A stretch of DNA of 64,000 nucleotides from Frankia sp. QA3 (GTDB lineage: Bacteria; Actinomycetota; Actinomycetes; Frankiales; Frankiaceae): contig NZ_CM001489.1 in assembly GCF_000262465.1 (NCBI RefSeq), positions 1,399,781 to 1,463,780 on the forward strand. Direction: 5' to 3'. Shown piece after piece: positions 39,528 to 47,044 of this stretch (position 1 is its first letter; each line of letters starts with the position of its first letter). A program made the position numbers and the translations under genes. The notes under the pieces were generated by a model, which was given only the letters and a program-made list of their open reading frames with translations, made no database searches and was not told the origin of the DNA.

Positions 39528-41081
39528 ATGTCCTCGTCGTCGCCGGAGAAGACCGCTGCCGAGCCGCCGCCCCAGGAGGCGAGGCGCGCCCGGATCGCGC
39601 TGGTCACGATCGTGACCTGCCAGCTGATGCTCGTTCTCGACATCACGATCGTGAACGTCGCCCTGCCGAGGATCCGGGAGACCCTCGGCTTCTCCGCCAC
39701 CGACCTCGCGTGGGTGATCAACGCGTACACGCTGGCCTACGGCGGCCTGCTCCTGCTCGGCGGGCGGGCCGGTGACCTGCTGGGACGCCGCGCGACGCTG
39801 CTCGGCGGGATCGCGGTGTTCACGATCGCCTCGCTGCTCGGCGGGCTGTCCACCGAGCCGTGGATGCTCATCGCCGCCCGCGTTGGGCAGGGTGTCGGGG
39901 CAGCGTGCGCGTCGCCGAACGCGTTGGCGCTCATCGCCGCCAACTTCCCGCCGGGCCCCGCGCGCACCCGGGCGATGGGCGCCTGGGCGGCGGTGGCCGG
40001 CGTCGGCGGCTCGATCGGGCTGATCGCCGGCGGCATGCTCACCACCTGGCTGTCCTGGCGGTGGGTCATGTTCATCAACGTGCCGTTCGGGCTCGTCATC
40101 CTGCTGCTCGCCCCGCGGTACCTGCGCACGCCGCCGCGTCGCGAGGGCCGCTTCGACGCGGCCGGGGCGCTGAGCTCCGTCGTCGGGCTCGCCTCCCTGG
40201 TTTACGGGTTCATCCGAGCCTCCTCGGACGGCTGGGGCGACGGACGGACCCTCGGCGCCTTCGTGCTCGCCGTCGTCGCGCTCGCGGTGTTCGCGGGCGT
40301 CGAGTCGCGGGCCGCGCAGCCGGTCGTCCCCCTGCGGCTGGTCGCCGAGGCCAGCCGCGCGCGGACCTACCTCCTCCTGCTGCTGCTGACCGGAAGCATG
40401 CTGAGCATGTTCTTCTTCGGCACGCAGGTCCTCCAGGAGGTCCTCGGCCTCAGCGCGCTGCGCGCGGGGCTTGCGTTCCTCCCGCTGTCCCTGGGGATCC
40501 TGGTGTCGGCCTCGCGGGCGTCGAAACTGCTGCCCAAGGTGGGTCCGAAGCCGCTCATGCTCGTCGGTGCCGCGCTGAGCACCGGGGCCATGCTGTGGCT
40601 GGCGCAAGTCTCGGTGACCAGCAGCTACACCTCGGTCGTACTCGGGCCGCTGCTCATGTTCGGCGCCGGTCTGGGCCTGCTGTTCGTGCCGCTGAGCGTG
40701 AGCCTCGTCGCGGGCGTTCCCGCCGAGCACTCCGGGGCCGCCGCAAGCATGATGGTCACGACCCAGCAGGTCGGCGGGTCGCTGGGACTGGCCGTCCTCG
40801 TCACCGTCTTCGGCAGCGCCGCCCGGCACGCGCGCGGCGACGCGCCGGCCGGTCTCGCCCCCGGCGAGCTGGCGAGGTACGCGCTGGCCCACGGGGTGGC
40901 CGAGGCGTTCACCGTCGGCGCGATCTTCGTCGCGGTCATCTTCCTCATCGTGCTGCTGACCCGTCCGATCCCGGTCGGGGACGCACCGCGGCCGCCCGGC
41001 CCCGACGCCGCCCCGGGGGCGGGTGCGGCGGCGTTCGACCGAGGCCGGCAGGACGACGCCGACGCCCCCCTGGGCACCTGA
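39528..41081 (+). CDS. MFS transporter, DHA2 (EmrB/QacA) family
   Basis: A 517-residue 14-helix drug:H+ antiporter. The first helix contains QLMLVLDITIVNVALPRIR, the signature D1 motif of the 14-TM DHA2 family. Motif A appears as GGRAGDLLGRRATLLGG, and motif C-like AGVGGSIGLIAGGMLT follows. A C-terminal Pro/Gly/Ala tail (about 40 residues) is cytoplasmic. The ATG at 39528 has GGGAGG upstream. It is probably repressed by the divergent TetR protein and exports a toxic compound such as an antibiotic or dye; the substrate is unknown. Confidence 0.93.
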   Translation: MSSSSPEKTAAEPPPQEARRARIALVTIVTCQLMLVLDITIVNVALPRIRETLGFSATDLAWVINAYTLAYGGLLLLGGRAGDLLGRRATLLGGIAVFTIASLLGGLSTEPWMLIAARVGQGVGAACASPNALALIAANFPPGPARTRAMGAWAAVAGVGGSIGLIAGGMLTTWLSWRWVMFINVPFGLVILLLAPRYLRTPPRREGRFDAAGALSSVVGLASLVYGFIRASSDGWGDGRTLGAFVLAVVALAVFAGVESRAAQPVVPLRLVAEASRARTYLLLLLLTGSMLSMFFFGTQVLQEVLGLSALRAGLAFLPLSLGILVSASRASKLLPKVGPKPLMLVGAALSTGAMLWLAQVSVTSSYTSVVLGPLLMFGAGLGLLFVPLSVSLVAGVPAEHSGAAASMMVTTQQVGGSLGLAVLVTVFGSAARHARGDAPAGLAPGELARYALAHGVAEAFTVGAIFVAVIFLIVLLTRPIPVGDAPRPPGPDAAPGAGAAAFDRGRQDDADAPLGT

Positions 41082-41247
41082 CGGTCCGCAAGTCGGTCGG
41101 CGGGGTCGTTGGCGGGGTCCCGAGACACCTGACGGTCCGGCGGCGTCGCGCGCCGACCACCGGCACGGGCCCCCGCCGGACCGGTGGTCGCACCGCTGGC
41201 CGGATCTGACAGAGACGTGTCATTGCGGCCATGGTCTACCCGCGGCG

Positions 41248-42480
41248 ATGCTGCGCTGTATGGCTCCCCGGCGTGTCGTGATCGTGGCCTTCGACGGCGT
41301 CCAGCTCCTGGACGTCACCGGCCCGGCGGACGTGTTCGCGACGGCGTCGCGCGTGCTGCAGGCGCGTGCGGTCGAGGGCGGCGGCACGGGACCGGACAGC
41401 ACGGCTCCGAAGCACGGCGTGGATCCGAAGCACGGCGTGGATCCGAAGCACGGCGCGGATCCGAAGCACGGCGCGGATTTGGTACGCGGCGTGGATCCGG
41501 TGTGCGGCGTGGATCCGGCGTACGTCGTCGAGATCGCCGCGCCGCGGCCGGGGGAGATCCGCACGGCGAGCGGGGTGCGCCTGGTGGCGGACGTGGCGCT
41601 CGCCGACGTGGCGGGCACCGCCGACACGGTGCTCGTGCCGGGGGCGCTGGGAGCGCGCCCGGATGCGGGCCCCGTCGTCGTGCCGGAGATCGTCGACTGG
41701 CTGCGCGCGGTCGGCGGGCGCCCACACCGGATCGCCTCGGTCTGCGCGGGCGCCCACATGCTCGCCGCGGCCGGCCTTCTCGACGGCCGGCCCGCCACCA
41801 CGCACTGGTTCACCGCGGGCCGGCTGGCGGCCGAGTTCCCCGCGGTCGCCGTCGACCCGGATCCGATCTTCATCCGCTCCGGGCGCGTCTGGACCTGCGC
41901 GGGGGTCAGCTCCGGGATGGACCTCGCGCTGGCGATGGTCGCCGACGACTGCGGGGATGACCTCGCGCTCGCCACGGCGCGCTGGCTGGTCATGTACCTG
42001 CGGCGCCCGGGCGGCCAGAGCCAGTTCAGCGTGCCGCTCGCCCACCCGGCGCCGACCCGCGACGACATCGGGGAGCTGCATCGCTGGATCGCCGACCATC
42101 TGGCCGCCGACCTCTCCGTCGCCGCCCTCGCCCGGCGCGTCGGCATGAGTGAACGGCACTTCTCCCGGGTGTTCACCGCGCAGGCCGGCGTCACGCCCGC
42201 CGCCTACGTCGAGTCCGTCCGCATCGAGGCGGCCCGCCGCATGCTCGAACAGACCGGACACACCGTGGAGGCCGTCGCGCAGCGCTGCGGTTTCGGCTCC
42301 CCGGAGACCTTCTACCGCGTCTTCCGACGCGACCTCGCCCTGACCCCGACCGACTACCGGCGGCGGTTCCGCCTGCCCGCCGACGCGGGAACCGGGGCCG
42401 GGGCCAATGCCGATCAGCCTCCTCCGGAAAGGGGAAACCCATGGGCACCGCCGCCCTCACCCGTCCCGACACCGCGCTGA
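41248..42480 (+). CDS. GlxA-type AraC family regulator with DJ-1/PfpI domain
   Basis: A 410-residue transcription regulator. The N-terminal DJ-1/PfpI amidase-like domain has VVIVAFDGVQLLDVTGPADV and the nucleophile-elbow region IASVCAGAHMLAAAGLLDGR, followed by ATTHW. The C-terminal AraC domain has two HTH motifs (DLSVAALARRVGMSERHFSR and TVEAVAQRCGFGSPETFYRV) and ends DYRRRF. Between the first strand and the rest of the DJ-1 fold there is a run of six 18-bp repeats encoding PKHGVD-type hexapeptides, which is not typical of the family. The start is taken at ATG 41248; ATG 41260 would also fit. It overlaps the HD-domain gene by 40 bp, so the two are coupled. Confidence 0.9.
   Translation: MLRCMAPRRVVIVAFDGVQLLDVTGPADVFATASRVLQARAVEGGGTGPDSTAPKHGVDPKHGVDPKHGADPKHGADLVRGVDPVCGVDPAYVVEIAAPRPGEIRTASGVRLVADVALADVAGTADTVLVPGALGARPDAGPVVVPEIVDWLRAVGGRPHRIASVCAGAHMLAAAGLLDGRPATTHWFTAGRLAAEFPAVAVDPDPIFIRSGRVWTCAGVSSGMDLALAMVADDCGDDLALATARWLVMYLRRPGGQSQFSVPLAHPAPTRDDIGELHRWIADHLAADLSVAALARRVGMSERHFSRVFTAQAGVTPAAYVESVRIEAARRMLEQTGHTVEAVAQRCGFGSPETFYRVFRRDLALTPTDYRRRFRLPADAGTGAGANADQPPPERGNPWAPPPSPVPTPR
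41407..41514 (+). repeat. In-frame 18-bp minisatellite inside the GlxA-like gene
   Basis: Six consecutive 18-bp units, the first four nearly identical (CCGAAGCACGGCGTGGAT with one T/C change), the last two diverged. They encode PKHG[VA]D hexapeptides and, being multiples of three, keep the reading frame. Confidence 0.95.
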
Positions 42481-43040
42481 CCCGGGCCGCCGAAGACCTG
42501 CTGGTCGCCTCCTCCCCGCCGGCCCTGGTCGCCCACTGCTACCGCAGCTACTTCTTCGGTTCGGCGCTGCTGGGCAAGGCCGGGCGCGACCACGACGCCC
42601 ACGCGCTGTTCCTCGCCGCGGCCCTGCACGATCTCGGGCTCACCGCGGCCTGGGACGACCCGGCGCAGCCGTTCGAGGTGCGCGGCGCCGAGGTGGCCCA
42701 GGAGCATCTGCTCCGCTGGGGCGCGGACGTCGAGCTGGCCGGGATGGTCCGCGACGCGATCGCGGGGCATCTCGACCCCGCCACCGCCGGCGATCGGCGG
42801 CCCGAGGTCGCCGGGCTGATCCTCGGTGCGCTCGTGGACGTGCTGGGGGTGGGCCTGGCGGACGTGCCGACCGCGCTCGTCGACGAGGTGCTGACGGCGT
42901 ATCCGCGAGCGGGCTTCACCGCGTTCATCATCGACGTCCTGCGGGCCGAGGCGGCCGCGAAACCGGCGTCGACGATCGCCGCGCACGTCCGCAACCTGGA
43001 TTTCCTCGGCCTCGTCGCCGCCGCCCCGTTCACGGACTGA
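42441..43040 (+). CDS. HD domain protein
   Basis: A 199-residue metal-dependent phosphohydrolase-like protein. The HD signature is split as usual: His in LVAHCYRSYFFG, the His-Asp pair in AAALHDLGLT, and a later acidic residue in ALVDVLGVGL. The pattern HCYRSY...LHDLG resembles the cyanamide hydratase-like HD group, so a hydratase role is possible. The ATG at 42441 follows GGAAAGGGG and lies inside the end of the GlxA-like gene, so expression is coupled to that regulator. Three short tandem repeats begin at its stop codon. Confidence 0.85.
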   Translation: MGTAALTRPDTALTRAAEDLLVASSPPALVAHCYRSYFFGSALLGKAGRDHDAHALFLAAALHDLGLTAAWDDPAQPFEVRGAEVAQEHLLRWGADVELAGMVRDAIAGHLDPATAGDRRPEVAGLILGALVDVLGVGLADVPTALVDEVLTAYPRAGFTAFIIDVLRAEAAAKPASTIAAHVRNLDFLGLVAAAPFTD

Positions 43041-43086
43041 CCCTTGGGTGAACTTGACCCTGGGTGAATTTGACCCTGGGTGAACT
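43038..43086. repeat. Three tandem 16-17-bp repeats starting at the HD gene stop
   Basis: Units TGACCCTTGGGTGAACT (43038-43054), TGACCCTGGGTGAATT (43055-43070) and TGACCCTGGGTGAACT (43071-43086). Each contains an ACCC-T-GGGT inverted repeat, so each could be a small protein site. The first TGA is the stop codon of the HD gene. Confidence 0.85.
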
Positions 43087-43190
43087 ACGGCGCCCGCCCG
43101 GACGTGATGCCGACGAGGGCGCGGGACGCGGCAGGAGAGGCAGGGCATGCGAGCGGTGGACGCCGGTGCGTCGGCAGGGTCGGGCGGCTG

Positions 43191-43840
43191 ATGGGCAGAC
43201 GGCCGGCCCGAGCCGGTGCCTCGTCGCCCGACCGCGTGCCACGCGGGCTGGACCCGGCGGTTGTCGACGTCGTCTCCGTCCCCGCCGGGTTGTGGGCGCG
43301 GGCTGCGGGCCTGGCGCCTCCCGCGCCCGACGACCCGGCCCTGCACGCCTTACCGCCGCAGTCGGGGGCGGTCACCGTGATCGTCGGTGCGCCCGGTGAG
43401 CCGGTGCCGGACATCGCGGCCGTCGCGGAGCTGCTGCTCGACGCCCCGACCGCCGAGCTGACCGACGGGCTGCTCACCGCGCTGGGCCGACTCGCGGATG
43501 CCCTGCCCGCCTCGGCTCGGGTCCGGCTGCGGGTGGTGCTCCCGGCGGGCACCCCGGGCGGGCAGGCACTGCGCCTGCGCTGGGCGGTGCCCGCGCCGCA
43601 GCAGGTTCGGCCCGGCGTGTCGAAGACCGAATCGGCGGATGCCGGCCGGCGGATGAACGGCCGGCGGATGAACGGCCGGGTACGGACGGAACCGCCGAAG
43701 AACCGCCGGCCCTGCCCGCGGCCGGCGTTCCCGTGCGTCCGCCCCTGGTTCCGGCCACGCTCCTCGCGGTTACCGGCCAGGGCCGGCTGCAACTGGTGAG
43801 ACCTTCTTCGGTGGTAGCCGGACGACCGCCGGGAAGGTGA
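43191..43840 (+). pseudogene. Frameshifted hypothetical gene
   Basis: An open frame from ATG 43191 encodes AVVDVVSVPAGLWARAAGL, TVIVGAPGEPVPDIAAVAELL and VRLRVVLPAGTPGGQALRLR. It looks like a genuine Ala/Pro-rich protein up to about position 43634. There a 15-bp repeat (units 43649-43663 and 43664-43678) is preceded by a copy of only 14 bases (43635-43648). If that copy had 15 bases, the frame would continue as ADERPADERPGTDG, EEPPALPAAGVPVRPPLVP and LLAVTGQGRLQLVRP to a stop at 43838. The function is unknown. It lies next to a broken Hsp70 gene and may be a sequencing error or a true pseudogene. Confidence 0.5.
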
Positions 43841-43971
43841 CGTGCGAAGATGCGCGTCGCCGTTGTGGACGTGGAACGATTGGCACGTGGACCACGCGAG
43901 TTCGGCGCTGACCCGCCGACTGATCGGAGCTTCCCTGCGCAGCCGCCCGGCGAGGTGATGGTGCGTGGGGG

Positions 43972-44298
43972 AGGGCCCCACACGGCCGGCCGGCTGAGCA
44001 CGATGGTCTCCGGCGGCGCCCCCTGCAGGTCGGTGACCGTCCGCGCGGCGTCGCCGAGCTGGCGCTCGTACCCCAGGGCCGCGCGGTCGGGCTCCAGCGC
44101 GGCCCGGCGTACGGCCGCCTCCCCGGTCAGCAGGCGGCCGTCCGGGCCGGCGTAGACCACGGCGGGAGTGATGACGCTGCGGCTGCCCAGGTTCACCATC
44201 CAGGTGTGGCCCCAGCGGCCGAGCTCCGCCGAGACGGGATGCCCGACCGCCACCGCGGTGAAGGTGGTCCCGAGATCCACACCGAGCCCGTACCTCAC
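43972..44298 (-). pseudogene. Hsp70 (DnaK-like) family gene, N-terminal fragment
   Basis: The first 109 residues of an Hsp70/actin-fold ATPase: VRYGLGVDLGTTFTAVAV (phosphate-1 motif DLGTT), SVITPAVVYAGPDGRLLTGE, AALEPDRAALGYERQLGD and ETIVLSRPAVWGP. The following sequence in this frame loses all similarity, and no continuation appears in the other frames before the next gene, so the gene is truncated rather than simply frameshifted. Intact members of this actinobacterial group are several hundred residues long with Pro-rich tails. The GTG at 44298 is chosen because the fold starts immediately. Confidence 0.75.
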
Positions 44299-44466
44299 CG
44301 TGCCCGACTCCCGCAACAGGTGGTCCGTGATGGCATGATTCCTCCATCTTCGCCCTGCGAGGGTAAGAGGGCGACGACCGTCCGTGGACGGTGTTGTCCT
44401 GCTTTTCACCGCGACGACGCCCGGATGTTCAGATGCCCGGACGGCCGGCCGGTCGAGGGACCGGCG

Positions 44467-45582
44467 TCATCCTCCGCTGTGGGGGCGGACCAGGTGTTCG
44501 GTGAAGTGCAGGGCGGCCGGCTCGAACTGCAGCACGATGTGCTTGGCCCCGGCGTGCACGTCGCGCCACACCCGCTGCAGGGGGTCGCTCTGGGCCTCCC
44601 CCCGCACGCCGCTGCCGTTGTGCAGGGCGTCGACGGCGCTGGTGAGCAGGGCCGCGCAGAGGGCGCTGTCGCGGTGGCTGCGGGCGATCAGCGCCGGGGT
44701 GAACTCGTCGTGGTCGGCGCTGCGGGCCACCCGGGCCAGCAGCAGCTCCGCCGCGTCGATCTCCCCGGCGGCGCGGGCGAGGGCGATGCGCGCCGAGTCC
44801 CGCACGGCGCGTCCCTCGGCGGACGCCTGGGTCAGCGACTCCTCGACGATCCGAAGTGCGCCGCGGGCCGCGCCGAGGATCGGGCAGCCGAAGGTCAGGC
44901 CGTTCACCGCGAACAGCGGCGCGAACCGCCGGGGCCCCGCGACCGGCTCGGGGCGCCCGGCGAGCAGCTCCGCGCGCGGAAACGACCGGCGGGAGGGGAC
45001 GAACACCTCCTCCAGCGTCAACGACTGACTGCCGGTGGCGCGCATGCCCAGGGTGAACCAGGTGTCGGTGATGGTGTAGTCCGATCTCGGCACGACGAAG
45101 AAGCGTCCCTCGTCGACGCCCGGGACGACCGGCCCCAGCACGATCGCCCAGTCGGAGAACTCCACCCCGCTGACGAACGACCAGGTGCCGGAGACCAGCC
45201 AGCCGCCGTCGACCTCGGCCGCGGTGCCCTGGGGGACGACGGCAGCCACCAGCCGGGCGTCCGGGCCCTTCTCCCACACCTCGGCCTGCCCCTGCGGCGG
45301 CAGGAAACCCGCGAACCGCGCCGAGCCGGCCAGCAGTCCCGCCACCCAGGCGGCGGACGCGCAGCCCTCCCCGACGGTGGTCACCGCCTCGGCGAGTTCG
45401 CGGTAGCTGCGCGGCTCGCCGCCGAATTCCGGCGGGGTGAACCATCGGCCGAACCCGGCGTCGACGAGCGCGTCGACCACCTCCGGCCGCAGCCGCCGCT
45501 CGGCGTCGCCCGCAGCCGCATGCCGGCCGGCGAGTGTGCCGGCCGCCCGGACCGTGGTCGACGTCTCTGGCGCCTCTGACAT
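44467..45582 (-). CDS. Flavin-dependent monooxygenase of the acyl-CoA dehydrogenase fold
   Basis: A 371-residue protein of the two-component group D monooxygenase type (HsaA/HpaB-like with acyl-CoA dehydrogenase type 2 C-terminal domain). Visible regions are FGRWFTPPEFGGEPRSYREL, EGCASAAWVAGLLAG, VDGGWLVSGTWSFVSGVEFS (typical substrate/flavin strand), FFVVPRSDYTITDTWFTLGM, TGSQSLTLEEVFVPSRRSF, and the C-terminal NGSGVRGEAQSDPLQRVWRD. It would use reduced FMN/FAD from a separate reductase; the flavin reductase at 59 kb is not close enough to assign. The ATG at 45582 follows AAGGAGAG. It overlaps by TGATG with a possible upstream ORF containing seven 18-bp repeats. Confidence 0.88.
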   Translation of the reverse strand: MSEAPETSTTVRAAGTLAGRHAAAGDAERRLRPEVVDALVDAGFGRWFTPPEFGGEPRSYRELAEAVTTVGEGCASAAWVAGLLAGSARFAGFLPPQGQAEVWEKGPDARLVAAVVPQGTAAEVDGGWLVSGTWSFVSGVEFSDWAIVLGPVVPGVDEGRFFVVPRSDYTITDTWFTLGMRATGSQSLTLEEVFVPSRRSFPRAELLAGRPEPVAGPRRFAPLFAVNGLTFGCPILGAARGALRIVEESLTQASAEGRAVRDSARIALARAAGEIDAAELLLARVARSADHDEFTPALIARSHRDSALCAALLTSAVDALHNGSGVRGEAQSDPLQRVWRDVHAGAKHIVLQFEPAALHFTEHLVRPHSGG

Positions 45583-46149
45583 CACTTCTCTCCTTCTTGG
45601 TCGCGCTCGACCGTTTCCCTGGACTGCTCGGTTTCCCTGGACTGCTCGGCTTTCCTGGACTGCTCGGCTTTCCTGGACTGCTCGGTTTCCCTGGACTGCT
45701 CGGCTTTCCTGGACTGCTCGGTTTCCCTGGACCGCTCGGCCGGACGAAGGGTTACCACCCGGGTGGCAGGGCTGGTCGGCGCTTGTCTCGACGGCTTCGG
45801 CTTCCGTGGGGACAGGTCGCCGGAACCTCTCTTTTCCATGGCCGATTCCGAGGTGGGACCGTGCATCGTGGTGCGCACGCCGGACGGGCGTCGACGCGTC
45901 GGTCTCCCGGGGGCGGAACAGGCCGACGCCACCCCCGGATAGGCGTGGCAGGTCAACTTCGAACGGTAGCTGCTGTGACGCAAATACGCCCGAGACTGGC
46001 AACAAATGACTTCTCGTCGATGCGGTCTTGACGCACCGACCGACCGGCTGACTGGCCGGGGGCGGCGGGGCCGCGCGACCCGCCACCTGGGCGGGGATGG
46101 TCGGCGGACGCCCCCTGGCACTCGAACGGATGTTTGATATCGTCGAGCC
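45583..46149. other. Intergenic region between the monooxygenase and AlkB-like genes
   Basis: A 567-bp divergent spacer. It contains the seven-unit repeat near the monooxygenase gene and a less GC-rich segment at about 45950-46030 that probably carries promoters. A minus-strand frame open from about 45860 (MHGPTSESAMEKRGSGDLSP) through the repeats to the TGATG overlap could encode a charged protein of about 95 residues. I do not consider it proven. Confidence 0.45.
45614..45739 (-). repeat. Seven tandem 18-bp repeats upstream of the monooxygenase gene
   Basis: Seven contiguous 18-bp units, each either TTTCCCTGGACTGCTCGG or CTTTCCTGGACTGCTCGG on the plus strand; the last has one further C. 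They start 32 bp upstream of the monooxygenase ATG. On the minus strand they lie in an open frame encoding EQSRKA and EQSRET hexapeptides that ends in TGATG with the monooxygenase start. Confidence 0.95.
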
Positions 46150-46782
46150 GTGGAGCTTGCGCCGTTCCAGGCGTCGCTGCTCGATGCCGCGGCGTCGGTC
46201 GAGGTCGGTCCGCTCGCGGGGGCCGTGCGCCGGCGCGCGCTGTCGGCGGGTGCGTGGCTGGACCTGCGCCCCCGCTGGATCGAGGGGGCGGACGCCCTGT
46301 TCGAGCGGCTGCGTGACGAGGTCCCCTGGCGGGCCGAGCGGCGCTCCATGTACGAGCGGATGGTCGAGGTCCCGCGGCTGCTGGCCTTCTACGGCGACGG
46401 CGAGGCGCTGCCCGACCCGGCGCTGGCCGCGGCGCGGGGCGCGCTCGACGAGCACTACGCGGCCGAGTTGGGGGAGCGGTTCGTCACCGCGGGGCTGTGC
46501 CTGTACCGCGACGGCCGCGACAGCGTCGCCTGGCACGGCGACCGGATCGGGCGCGGCGACCGGCAGGACACGATGGTGGCGATCGTCGTGCTGGGCTGCC
46601 CCCGGCCGCTGCTGCTGCGCCCGCGGGGCGGTGGCCCGGCGCTGCGCTTCGAGCTCGGCCACGGCGACCTGGTCGTCATGGGGGGTAGCTGCCAGCGCAC
46701 CTGGGATCACGCCGTGCCCAAGTCGGCGCGCCCGGTGGGTCCGCGGATCAGCGTCCAGTTCCGCCCGCGCGACGTGCGCTGA
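46150..46782 (+). CDS. AlkB-like 2-oxoglutarate/Fe(II) dioxygenase
   Basis: A 210-residue protein of the AlkB superfamily, which oxidatively removes alkyl lesions from DNA or RNA bases. The double-stranded beta-helix core has AGLCLYRDGRDSVAWHGDRIGR with the Fe ligands HxD (in WHGDR), ATMVAIVVLG-like strand TMVAIVVLGCPRPLLLRPRG, LGHGDLVVMGGSCQRTWDHAVPK with the distal Fe His, and PRISVQFRPR with the two Arg that bind 2-oxoglutarate. All cofactor residues are present. The start is GTG 46150 without a strong Shine-Dalgarno. Actinobacterial proteins of this shape are often annotated alkB-like; the substrate is unproven. Confidence 0.9.
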   Translation: MELAPFQASLLDAAASVEVGPLAGAVRRRALSAGAWLDLRPRWIEGADALFERLRDEVPWRAERRSMYERMVEVPRLLAFYGDGEALPDPALAAARGALDEHYAAELGERFVTAGLCLYRDGRDSVAWHGDRIGRGDRQDTMVAIVVLGCPRPLLLRPRGGGPALRFELGHGDLVVMGGSCQRTWDHAVPKSARPVGPRISVQFRPRDVR

Positions 46783-46924
46783 GCGCCGCCGTCGAGAGCG
46801 GCCCGGCCGCGCCGACGGCCGGCCGGGATCCCGAGCGGATGCGGGGCACCAGTCAACCTTCCGTGGGCGGCAGATGTTCCCGGTCCGCTCGCATTCGTGA
46901 CCGAGAAAACGCGGGCGGATCGCG

Positions 46925-46977
46925 TTGTTGACAGATCAGTCCAGAACTCTCTAGGTTTTGTTGACCGATCAGTCCAG
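46925..46977 (+). promoter_or_regulatory. Promoter with duplicated operator upstream of MFS gene
   Basis: TTGTTGACNGATCAGTCCAG occurs at 46925-46944 and 46958-46977, 33 bp apart (three turns), with a single difference (A/C). Each has a near-palindrome GACNGATCNGTC. A good promoter is embedded: TTGACA (46928-46933), 18 bases, TAGGTT (46952-46957). The first operator covers the -35 and the second covers the start region, so a bound TetR-like repressor would block transcription. No regulator gene adjoins. Confidence 0.75.
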
Positions 46978-47044
46978 TAAGCGTTGCTGCTGCGGGTCAG
47001 CGTGCCGCCCGGCAGGCGCTGCCCATTCCTGAAGGCGAGATCCG

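Noticed and set aside
42414-43346. A 310-codon minus-strand frame opposite the HD gene
   Set aside because: It is a shadow; the plus strand has HD motifs, a ribosome site and coupling to the regulator gene.
45614-45739. A CRISPR array
   Set aside because: The 18-bp units are contiguous without spacers, and no cas genes are present.
45582-46349. A 255-codon minus-strand protein upstream of the monooxygenase
   Set aside because: The first two thirds overlap the AlkB-like gene and look like shadow sequence. Only the last 95 codons with the repeats could be real, and that is noted as uncertain.
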